Below are positions 34,468 to 43,616 of a DNA stretch of 56,530 nt, one piece after another (the stretch's first letter is position 1; every line of letters starts with the position of its first letter). A program made the position numbers and the translations under genes. The notes beneath the pieces are model-generated. The model was not told where the DNA came from and ran no database searches. It saw nothing but the letters and a program-made list of their open reading frames with translations. Origin of the DNA: Prasinococcaceae sp. CCMP 1430 (Eukaryota > Prasinodermophyta > Palmophyllophyceae > Prasinococcales > Prasinococcaceae); assembly GCA_013416795.1 (NCBI GenBank), contig RQSC01000015.1, positions 73,696-130,225 on the forward strand. The letters run 5' to 3'.

Positions 34468-35625
34468 TCATTTGCGCGGTTGAACGCGGCGGACGCTCGT
34501 GCGCGCGACCACGTCCTCGTACCGTTCGGCGATTTTCACGAGCGCACCTGCCGGGAGTTGCGCGGGTGGTGGCGGCACGCCAACCGCCTCAGCCATTGCC
34601 GCTGCCACCGCGGTGCCCATCGCCAGCGCCTCCTCGGGAGCTGCGCCGCGCGAGAGCAGCAGCACAGCAGCGCCCATCATGGCATTCCCGCATCCCGTGG
34701 GGTCCTTGCATATGACGCCGGAGGCTGCGGGGCTGGAGAAGACCCTGCCGTCGGCCATGACGAGCACCGCGCCGTCTTCGCCGCACCGCACGATGGCCGT
34801 CGGTGCGCCCGCATCGACCAGCCTTCTCCCTGCGTCAACGGCATCCATGGTGGCGGACGCGAACATTGTGCGCGCCTCGAGCAAGTTGGGCGAAACGCAA
34901 TCCACCGCCCCACACAGCTCGCGAAGCTCGCCTTCCGACAGCGGCGCGTCTGCAGTCGTGAACGTCTCCACCGACACGAAGCGCGTGCCCGCCGCCCGCA
35001 GCGAGCGAACGAGCTCCAGCGAGGGCCGATTGGGGTGGACTCCGACATGTGCTGCGCGCGACTTAAGCAGCCTCGTCGGCAGCTCGGTGGGCTCTGGCCG
35101 CAGCATGGCGTACACGTCCGGCCCCTCGGGCGTGCGCCACACCTGCGTGCGCCTTCCGTCTGCCTCTGTAAGCTGCCATGCCCGCGGCGTTGGTTGACTG
35201 GGCACGACGCGCATGCCGGACAGGTCGATGCCAACACCTGACAGCCACTCAGTGCAGGCCCTCGGCATGTCATGCCCCACGCCCGCGGCGAGCGCGACGC
35301 GCACGTCCACGCATTCTGTGACCTGCCCAGAGCGAGTCAAGCCAGCTGCGGCGGCAGCGGCGGCAGCGCCCCAGGCCGTCTGCGGCCCCCCTCCACCGAC
35401 CTGCTCCATGTCTGTCGCGCCGTCCGCGTGCACAAGATCGTCCACGATGAAGCTGAATACGAGCAGGTCCGGCGGCTCCTGGGCCGCATCGCTCGCATGG
35501 CCGCTGCCCGACGCTCGCGCTGGGCGCCCCGCCGCCGCAATCGTCGCCGCGCGCCGCTGCTGCCGGGGGATGGGCACTGTGGGACAGCATACTGGAGTGA
35601 TGCGCTGGGTTGCGTGCGCCAGCAT
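34468..35625 (-). CDS. pfkB-family carbohydrate kinase, Mak32-like
   Basis: Ribokinase-fold protein; the sugar or nucleoside substrate is not predictable. One exon, 385 residues from the ATG at 35625; the first 45 residues are low-complexity and may be a presequence. LVFSFIVDDLVHADG opens the fold (pfkB usually has the D-GG start), GGGGPQTAWGAAAAAAAAGL is the first pfkB signature (GG-xxN type), LSGVGIDLSGM the sugar-lid region and VDCVSPNLLEARTMF the N-xxE motif. The second signature reads DPTGCGNAMMGAAVLLL, with Asn314 where the catalytic Asp of GAGD normally stands. As I recall, fungal Mak32-like members also carry DPTGGGN, which is why I place it there. Catalysis is therefore uncertain. 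Confidence 0.82.
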   Translation of the reverse strand: MLAHATQRITPVCCPTVPIPRQQRRAATIAAAGRPARASGSGHASDAAQEPPDLLVFSFIVDDLVHADGATDMEQVGGGGPQTAWGAAAAAAAAGLTRSGQVTECVDVRVALAAGVGHDMPRACTEWLSGVGIDLSGMRVVPSQPTPRAWQLTEADGRRTQVWRTPEGPDVYAMLRPEPTELPTRLLKSRAAHVGVHPNRPSLELVRSLRAAGTRFVSVETFTTADAPLSEGELRELCGAVDCVSPNLLEARTMFASATMDAVDAGRRLVDAGAPTAIVRCGEDGAVLVMADGRVFSSPAASGVICKDPTGCGNAMMGAAVLLLSRGAAPEEALAMGTAVAAAMAEAVGVPPPPAQLPAGALVKIAERYEDVVARTSVRRVQPRK

Positions 35626-36153
35626 GGGACGCGGCGCACCCCAGCACGGCGCGCAGGCGCGCGCGCGCGCCGTGTGGCGGGCAGGGGCGCCGACTTCGCT
35701 CCGCTCCTCCGGACCCCGCCGCGCCCAGACGATCCAATTCCGACGATCCGTGGCAGTCGTCATCTCCTTTGACTCTCCAGAATCATCGCCTGATCCACAG
35801 CCTGCCAAATTTTCAGGCACGTGACTCACTCCTGACTGATGATGGTCAATCAAAATCCTGAGATGATCCCGGCATTGGGTCGATCGAGCGCACTGTTGTT
35901 CCTGTTTCGCCGTTCGAAGCTTCGAAGTTTCGTCGAACACCGCACGCGTGGCCGGGGGGGGGGGGCGGGGGCGTGCCATGTCAGCGTCCGTTGCGTGATG
36001 GGGTTGCCAGCTGGAGCCACGCCTGCGCGCGGCAGCAGGCAGGAGGATCTCCAAGAGTTCGGAAGGAAGGACCGCCCTCCACTGCGCGCGCGCGCCGCGC
36101 TGCGCGTCGCAGCAAAGGGCGGGGGAGCAGGAGGGGCGGCAGGAGAGGGGGGG
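35626..36153. other. Divergent region, kinase / OPR-like gene
   Basis: Contains TCGATCGA at 35880-35887, a G11 run at about 35956-35966 and AT-richer sequence at 35750-35870. Likely both promoters; the OPR-like start could lie upstream, at in-frame ATGs from 35839 on. Confidence 0.4.
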
Positions 36154-39100
36154 ATGGAGCAGAGAGAGGGGGCAGGGGAGGAAGGGGACGGGCGGGGAGG
36201 GAGGGTGGCAATGCCAGAGCCGGAAAGCGACGCCGCCGCGCAGCCGGCGCATGAGCCTGCCGCGGCCCCCACCGCCACTGCTGCTGCGACTTCCGCCGCC
36301 ACCGCAGCCGCTGCCGCCGCCGCCGCAGCGGCGCGCGCAGCCATTGGGGACGCTGTCGCTGATGCGCCCGCGGCGCCCGCGGCGCCTGCAGCCAATGGCG
36401 GCAGCATCAAGGTGGGCGAGGGGGGGCGGCAGGTGGGGGGGGCTCGGAGGGCGAGGCGGGGATCCACCGCCGAGGAATCATCGCGCCCCCGCGGTGGAAA
36501 CAGCGTTATCACGAGCCTGCTGTGCGACTGCAAGACGGTCGACGAGGTTCTGGACGTGACTGAGGTGCACAAGAAGTCGATGAACACCATCAACATCGCC
36601 ACTGCTGTGTACACCGTCAGCAAACTGCATCGCTCCAGGGCGCACGCGCCGCCTCCTGCCGCTGCGTCTGCAGGGGCAGCGCCGCTCGCCGGCGCTCCCG
36701 GCGGTGCCGACAGCTCCCGTGGGCCCCTCTTTGAGGACGATCGCTTCCAGGCGCTTGTTGCTGTGGCCGAGCGTCGCCTGCGCGACTTCGAGCCGCGCGC
36801 GCTCGCCAATCTCATGTGGTGCGTGCGCCAGCTGCGCTCGGCGCACCTGCCGCCTGCACGGCCATTTCTGTTTCCGCAGCCTCGCCGCCCCTTCCTGGGT
36901 GCCGACCGCCACCCCTACGTGCCGTGAGCGTGGACCTGCATCCCTCGATGAGCCGCGCGCTGGCCCCGCACCCCCCATCCCCCACCCCTCCCTCTCCCGC
37001 CAAACCAACCCCTTGCTGCGCACCCACACACCAAATGCGCTCGCTGGGGGCGCGCTCCAGCCGGAAAAAAAAGGCTGCGCCACGCGCGCTGACGCAGCAG
37101 CGCGCGCGCGCGGCGCTGCCGTTCTGCGCGCTAGAGAGGAAGAAAGAGAGGGAGACAGGCCCTGACCTCGTAGACGGGCTGCAGGGAGGCGCGGGGAGCG
37201 CAGCGCAGCGCGGCTGCGCGCGGGTAGCCGGCAATTGTTTTTCGGCCGCGCGCCACCGCCGTTTTTTTTTCAGCATGGGCGGTGACCGAGATCGCCCGCA
37301 GGCCCAAACGAAAGCGAAAGCGAAACGCGCCGAAACGGAAAACGCGAGTCTGGCTGGCTGGCGCAGCCGCGAGAAACGACACGCGCGCAGCGCCGCGCGC
37401 GCGCGCGCGCCGGGCGGAGAGGAAACGGAAACGGAAACGGAGCGCGAGCGGGAGGCATGTGCACGCGCATGTGCGAAGTGTGGCTGGTGGAGGAGGGAGG
37501 AGGCGCTCGGAGAGCAGGCGATGCGGCGCTGACACAGCAATGCACGCTCGCGCACGCCCCGCGCACGGCTCGCGCTACTTTCACAGAGTCAAAGCTCGGT
37601 GAGTTCAACAGCATCGATCTGGCGGAGCTCGTGTGGTCACTCGCTGCGCTCCGCCACCATCCGGGGGACACGCTCCTGCGAGGCATCGCCAGCGTCATGT
37701 CGAGGCAGCAGCTCAGTACGTGGAAGCCGCAGCACCTGAGCAACACGCTGTGGGCGTTCGCCACTCTGGGTTTCAATCCAGGCCCCGCCCTGATTGCCAA
37801 CGTCTGCTACCAGTGCGACTGGAAGGCGAATGACTTCCGCGCGCAGCAAACCATCAACCTTGTGTGGGCTCTCGCCACATTCTCGTTTTCCGTCTCACCA
37901 CTGCTGGAGAAGCTCGTCCAGCACCTCGAGAGGAGGCGGCACCAGATCACGCCCGAGTCGCTGGTGACTCTGCTGTGGTCGTGCGCGACGCTGCGCTGCC
38001 ATCCGTACCATCTCATGGCGACGGTGAAAGCCGAAATCGATGTCGACACGCTCGCGCCATCGTCGGTGGTATCCTTGCTTTGGGCATACGCGACGCTCGG
38101 GCATCAGCCAGTCCCCAACCAGATGATTTCGAAGGCGGTGGACGTGATGGAGTCGAGGGTGGCCGAGCTCGCATCGCAGGACACGGCAAATCTCGTGTGG
38201 GCGCTGGCTGCGCTGGGCCACCACCCAGGGCACTTGCTTGACCAGACGGCCGCTGCGCTGGAGTCATCGCTGTACTCACTAGCCCCTCAGCACCTTGCCA
38301 ACCTAGTGTGGGCGTATGCCAAGCTGGATCACTTTGCGGGCCAGTTGTTGGAGCACGCGGCCACGGCCATTCGCCAGCGCATGAGTGAGTTCGGATCCAA
38401 GGATCTCTCGACAGTGGTGTGGGCGTACCGCAAGTGGTCCGGGCAGGCTGGATTCGCCGAGGAAATCGTCGCCGCTGCGTCAGCGCGCTTGAGCGTGGAG
38501 CAGCAGGAGATGCAGATGCGAGCGATTCAGCACGCGCAGGAAGTCGCTCAGCAGCAGATGCAATCACAGTGGCAGGCGGCCCACGCGCAGGTGCAGGCGC
38601 AGGCGCAGGCGAGGCTGGTCCAGCAGCAGATGGCAGGAATGTCACTCGGCAATCTGAGCCAGGTGCAGGCGCCAGCGGTGGCGGCGGCGGCCGCTGCAGC
38701 AGCGGCGGCAGCGCAGCAGCAGATGCAGCAGCAGATGGGCGTACAGTATGGCCTAAGTCCTGTCGGTTTTCCGCAGGAGTCTTCATTCATGATGCCCGGA
38801 GCTGTGGGAGGCGGCGTCGCCATGCCGATGTCTTTTCAAATGCAGCCCGGCTACCAGTCGCAAAGTTACCAGGACCAGGCTGGAATGCAGCCAATCGTGC
38901 AGTCGCCTGCAGTATTCGCAACGGCAGGTACAATGCAGCCCGTGCCGCCACCGGATCTTGAGGTGCAGCCAAGCCCGCAGCAACCGAAGCAACAGCTGGC
39001 GCAGCGATCGCAGCAGCAGGACCAGAAGGAGAAGCAGGGACAGCACAGTGACGTGGGCTCCCCACCTCAAACACACAGAGGCTCAGGTGAGCACGAGATG

Positions 39101-39403
39101 CCGCAATTGCGCCGTGAGCTCATCGAAGGGCTGGGAGGTCTTACATTGGAGTCGCAGCGTCAGCAGCAGCAGCAGGATGATGACACCTCCGACGCCGTGA
39201 GGGAAGGCGGACAAGGGGAGGTCGTCCCGGGGCGTGCGCGTGCGCGCTCGTTTTCGGCGCCAAACGTTACGACACCCCCGCGCTCACGCGCATCGTCATA
39301 TTCGTCTGGTGCTAGCAGCACCGAGGCGCGTGCGAACTTCAGTCCGCCCGAGAAGCTCGCTCCTGACAACGGGTCGGCCGTGGCTCTTCGCGGCGCGCAT
39401 TAG
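36154..39403 (+). CDS. OPR-like helical-repeat protein with Gln-rich tail (probable organelle RNA-binding)
   Basis: Algal octotricopeptide-like repeat proteins bind organelle RNA and control its stability or translation. Exon 36154-36818 has an Ala-rich region, then VITSLLCDCKTVDEVLDVTE and RALANLMW. Exon 37587-39403 has seven to eight helical repeats of about 38 residues: LAELVWSLAALRHHPG, LSNTLWAFATLGFNPG, TINLVWALATFSF, LVTLLWSCATL, VVSLLWAYATLGHQP, TANLVWALAALGHHPG, LANLVWAYAKLDHF and LSTVVWAYRKW. A Gln/Met-rich disordered tail of about 330 residues follows. I see no RAP domain. The two exons do not join in phase (phase 2 to phase 1), so an internal exon of about 65 bases must lie between 36819 and 37586; I could not identify it. 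The start is uncertain. Confidence 0.75.
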
Positions 39404-39871
39404 GGGCGGACGCACGTCCATTCGAGACACTTACTTTCGCAGCTTGTGCGACAGCAGTGCGGCGCCGCTCCATCACGCGGCACGGGCGGCCGCATTGCGG
39501 CAGCATACGAACCTGCCAAATTTGGGTTACTCAGCTTTGTGGACGCATTCGCGGTGGTGAGCTCTATTGATTCGGTTCCCACAGACCAGCGAGGCCACTG
39601 GCAGACGGGGCGTCACTTTCACCTCCTTGAGACGATGATTGCGATACGTGTATTCTTGGGCTCGATCAACAGGCCTGATGCGCTCCGTGTGGACAAACAG
39701 CAAGCGTGGAGGCTGCGCGCATTGACTCTCGCTTGCGCGCGCAGTCCGCTTGTAGGACGTGCCTGCACCTCACCTGTATGATTAACACGCAGCGTTCATT
39801 TCGGGCTACTCGCGCGACTGCCTGCAGATCTGCCCGTCCCGTAGCCGCAGTGTGCGAGTGCCATTCCTTGG
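39404..39871. other. Convergent gap, OPR-like / S66 peptidase
   Basis: 468 bases without recognisable coding content; the two 3' UTRs. Confidence 0.45.
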
Positions 39872-41559
39872 TCATTGGTCTGTGGCTCGTGACGGGCGAC
39901 CCATGGTGCTCGCGGCCGAGGCTGCGGCCGCTGCGGCGACGATCGGGACCAGTCCGCGCGAGCATGCGAGCACGCGACGCGTGATACGTAGAAGCGGGCG
40001 CAAGCGAGCGGGCGGGGCAGTGGGCGCCGTAGCGGGAGTGCCATGGTTGGACGCCTGCACACCTGCGCACCGCAACTCGAGCGTGTCGACATCCACCTCG
40101 ACTAGAGCGCCGATGGGCACTGCGAGTTGGTCGCGCGTGTGGCCCATGCGCAACCCAGCTAGCACTGGCACATGCGGCGGCAGGCCAGCGTGAAGAAGCC
40201 AGAACTGCGCGTGCCCGCGAGCGTCGATGTTAGTAGGCGCAGGGTGGCGGTGGTCCGGCGCATTGCATGCATGCGCACACGCGCACGCACTTCTTTCTCC
40301 TCGGCCGCGTTCCCTTGGAACGCGTCGTTGAAGTCTCCAAGCACGAGTGCCGCGAGGCCACGCAAGGCGCCAGCGAGCCTCAGTGTAGTGAGCTTTCTGT
40401 CGAGCTTGTACGGCGGCTCACCGACGTCCTCGAGCACCAGCACGGCACCAGTGTAATCGGGTGCGAAGCACGTGCCCGATAGCGAGGCCAAGAGGCTGAG
40501 ATTGCCACCAACGAGCTTGCCACTCACAGTGGAGCTTCCCAACTCGCCGGCTCCACGGCGATAGCACTCTGCGAGAGGCGGAGCGAGATCCGATGCGAGT
40601 CAGTGAGCATGGTCTAGGACAGGCACGTCAGGGGCATGCGCCCCCGCTCACAGGAGCGCGCGCACCGCAAGGCGCACAGACCTCTGCACCGCAGCGGCGG
40701 GAAAGCCTCGGCGAGGCTGCCGCCCTCCACCGCGTCCCTAAGCGCGAGCCTTGATTCGTCGCTGCCTGCCAGCATCGCACGAGCCCAGCGAGAAAGCAGG
40801 GTGGCGCGTGAAGCGCAGAGCGCGGGCATAGGCGCAGCGGCGAGTCAGCGGATTGCCCACACACGCTGCATCCCACGACTCCGCGCGAAGTGCGGAGGGA
40901 AGCTCCAGCTTCTGCTCACCTTCGAGGAAGAGGTCCGTCGCTGGCATCGGAGCGTGCGCGCACACGGCACCACGCGTGCTGGCGAGCGCGAGCAACGCTG
41001 TGGCATCAGAAAATCCCACGAGGCGCTTGGACAGCCACGCACGACCATCGAGCGCCGCGTCCAGTGCCTCCAGCAGTCGTGCCGAGCCGTAGCCCCCTGT
41101 GTGCCGAGTTTTCCGAGCGGCACCCACCGCGCCGTGGCAACGCGGCGCTTGTGTCAGGAACTAAACCGTTCGCCATGCGCGCGTCAGACAGTCCATGCAT
41201 GCGGCTTTGTGCGAGCAAGCGCACGTGAGGAGAGTAAGAGGGGGCGAAAGCGTACCCTTCGCGACGACTATGGCACCGACGCTCGGGTCCTTGTACGCCT
41301 CCAGCAACGCGTGCAGGCGGTCAGTATCGCTGCCTGCGAGGTAGGCCGCCTCCCCTGCGGGAGGCGCCTCGCCTTTGTGCCTCGCTCCCGCCTGCACAGA
41401 TGTGCGGACGCGCCAGCCAAATGGTTCGCGCGCGAGCGCTGCCAGCGCCGCGGGCAGCGCACCGCGCACGCATGGCCCGCAGGGCGCGACGATTGCGACG
41501 GTCGTCGCGCCCCCTGCTCCAAGGGGGGGTGGCAGCTCGGCCCACGCGGGGGGTGCCAT
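39872..41559 (-). CDS. LD-carboxypeptidase / microcin-immunity-like serine peptidase, family S66
   Basis: Bacterial S66 enzymes remove the terminal D-alanine from peptidoglycan tetrapeptides (LdcA) or cleave microcin C (MccF). Exons 41559-41256, 41096-40865, 40761-40682, 40568-40291 and 40204-39872 join with every phase agreeing, giving 408 residues. TTVAIVAPCGPCVRGAL opens the fold. AKGGYGSARLLEALDAALD bears the nucleophile Ser106. LVGFSDATALLALAS is the conserved strand-turn. GKLVGGNLSLLASLSGT and VLVLEDVGEPPYKLDR (Glu252) follow, then PVLAGLRMGHTRDQLAVPIG (His320). The whole Ser-Glu-His set is present. The last 50 or so residues are an Ala/Arg-rich extension. No clear transit peptide. Four introns of 86-159 bases make bacterial contamination unlikely. 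The cellular role in an alga is unknown. Confidence 0.92.
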
Positions 41560-42100
41560 GCTCGCATCGAGGGGGCCTCGCGCTTGGCCTTCTGCCTGCG
41601 ACAGGCGCTCGTGGCGCGGTGGCGCGCTGCGCGCCTGTGGACCGGGCAAGGGGCTCCCGACGAGGCTCTCCCCTCAAGTGCGTGGGGAGGCTCCCTTCGC
41701 GCAGGGGCGACGGCTCTGCTGGGTTGGCGCGACGGGGGTGTAGTGTGGTGTGTGGGGGGGTAAGGGCACGCCCCGTCGACGACAACGAGCTCCCAAGCCT
41801 TGCAGAATGATCCTGAATCGCCTGCCCTGCGTCCTGCACTGGCACAGCGAACTACCATCGGATGGTAGTAGCGGGGCCGACGCCAGGGGGGAGCTGAGGG
41901 AAGGACTAGGACCGCGACACAAGCACGCGCAGCAGAACCGCGCGCCCACCTTGGGCGTCTCGGTATCAACGAACAGGTCATAGTATACACACCTGGCGTG
42001 GCGCACCGAAGGGAATGACGGTCGAGCGCGACGCTAGCTAGAGGGAGGCTTCGGAGCGAGAAGCACGGTGACAGCAAGGCATTCGCGTGCGCGTGTTCCA
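41560..42100. other. Gap between the small membrane protein and the S66 gene
   Basis: 541 bases on the path of two minus-strand genes; it should hold the S66 promoter and the upstream gene's 3' UTR. Open frames here encode no recognisable product. Confidence 0.4.
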
Positions 42101-42668
42101 TCAGTTCTCCGCGGATCCACTTTGCCGTGTCTGTGCTGTCCTCCTTGCGCGTGCCGACGTGGCGAAGCCATCCGGTGTCGGCCCAATGTCGTTGGAACCG
42201 CTGTTGAGGTATGGCCCGCGGCGCGAGATCTGCTGGTTGCTGAGCTCTTTGGACATGTCCGTGGGCGTGGCGTGGCGCGCATACCTGCCGGGCGCGGCGT
42301 GCGTGCGTGAGGTGACGTTGGCAGAGTGATTGAGAGGGTACGTAGGGAGGTCAGGCACGAGGGCGGGGCCGGGGGGCAGCAAGGAGGGGGGGAAGGGACA
42401 GGTTGGTAGATAAGACATGCAACACGGACTTTCAAGGCCGACAGACGACTTGTTGTCCACGAGCGCGCGAGCGCTAACCGCACATGCGACGCAGCACGAG
42501 GCGAACTCACCACATGGGGAATGCAGCACCGACGAGGGCGAATGCCAAACACGCCGCCGCCGTCACTGATGCACCAGCACGTTTCGCTGCAGTCGTCACC
42601 GGTGGTCCATCGGCACCGAGGATTACGCGCAGGGGCCGCCGCGATGGCTGCTGCTGCGGCCCCGACAT
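42101..42668 (-). CDS. Small single-helix membrane protein, 113 residues
   Basis: Not assigned to a named family. Exons 42668-42511 and 42284-42101 (intron 226 bases with a GTGAGT donor, phase 2) give 113 residues beginning MSGPQQQPSRRPLRVILG. Residues about 33-53 form one transmembrane helix (VTAAACLAFALVGAAFPMW), after a basic AAKRAG stretch. The helix runs straight across the splice into YARHATPTDMSKEL, followed by a conserved-looking RRGPYLNSGSNDIGPTPDG. That last motif reminds me of small plant mitochondrial proteins, but I cannot name them with confidence. Matching phase, a consensus donor and an uninterrupted helix across the junction support the model. Confidence 0.6.
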
Positions 42669-43616
42669 TTCGGCTCACCCAATGCCTCCGCTGCCCCCGC
42701 CGCCTCCGCTGCCTGCACGACTATCGCTGCCTCCCCCACCAGAGCCGCCCACCCGACACCGATGCTGCTGACGGTGCTGACTGTGCGGACGACCGCGCTG
42801 CACAAGCGCCTGTGCGTGCGTGCGCGTTGCTACCGCAGGTGGCGTTTATGGCCACGAGCGCCTGCGATGGCCGAGACTCGGGCTGGGCGTGGTCGGGCGT
42901 GGTTGGGGTAAGAGAGAAGGGGGGGGGGGGCGCATGCAGCGCGCTCCCGCGCTCTCTGTGGCATGGCGCTGGTCCAGCCAGCCTTCCGCTCGCCCCAGCC
43001 ATGCGGCCTCTTCCCGCGCGCTGTCGGGTCGGCGCCCTCGTCAGTCATTTCGTCGGTTCATCACCGCCCTCGTTTGTTTCGTGCCCCGTCCGCGTCTCTC
43101 TTTTCGGCTTCGCTTTCGCGCGGCGTCGATCGGCCGGACCACGTCGATCGACGACCACCGTCCGTCGGTAGGTCGCGCCACTCACACGTCATGTCTATGT
43201 CTGGCTGCGAACAACTCATGTTCGCAGGGGCGCTGGCACCCCACGCGGCGGACGGAGGGCGCACACAGTGCGCGCGCGCGCGCGCTCGAGCGGCCGGCGC
43301 GTGGGACGCGGCGGCGACGGCCGAGGGGTGCGTGCGCGACGCTGCACGTCCGCCCCGCGCGCGGTGCTGCCGCTGGGCGCGCGAATGGCATGCGCTGCTG
43401 TCATATTTATTAGAGAGGACGCATTCGCGGGTGCGTGTGCTCGAGGGAACAGCCTGCGCTCGCAATGAGAGCGTGCGCGCTCACCGTCGCTGGACGCAGA
43501 CACGGCGCTGACCGCCCGCGCCCGCCATGCCCCGGCGGCGTCTCCCACTTCGCAGCGCCGGTGCCCACTGACAGAGAAATCTCGAGGGTACCAATAGGCG
43601 CCGTACCTCTGGCGTG
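42669..43616. other. Divergent region, small membrane protein / asparagine-synthetase-like gene
   Basis: 948 bases. Contains the palindrome CGTCGATCGACG at 43142-43153, whose core recurs in other divergent promoters here, a G-run at 42920-42931, and CG-alternating tracts near 43267-43290. No gene recognised. Confidence 0.45.
43142..43153. promoter_or_regulatory. 12-bp palindrome CGTCGATCGACG
   Basis: Shares the decamer GTCGATCGAC with the palindrome in the GNAT/CDC48 promoter. It lies 464 bases upstream of the asparagine-synthetase-like ATG. Function inferred only. Confidence 0.35.

Noticed and set aside
39872-41559. S66 peptidase as bacterial contamination
   Set aside because: Four in-phase GT-AG introns and eukaryotic neighbours on both sides.
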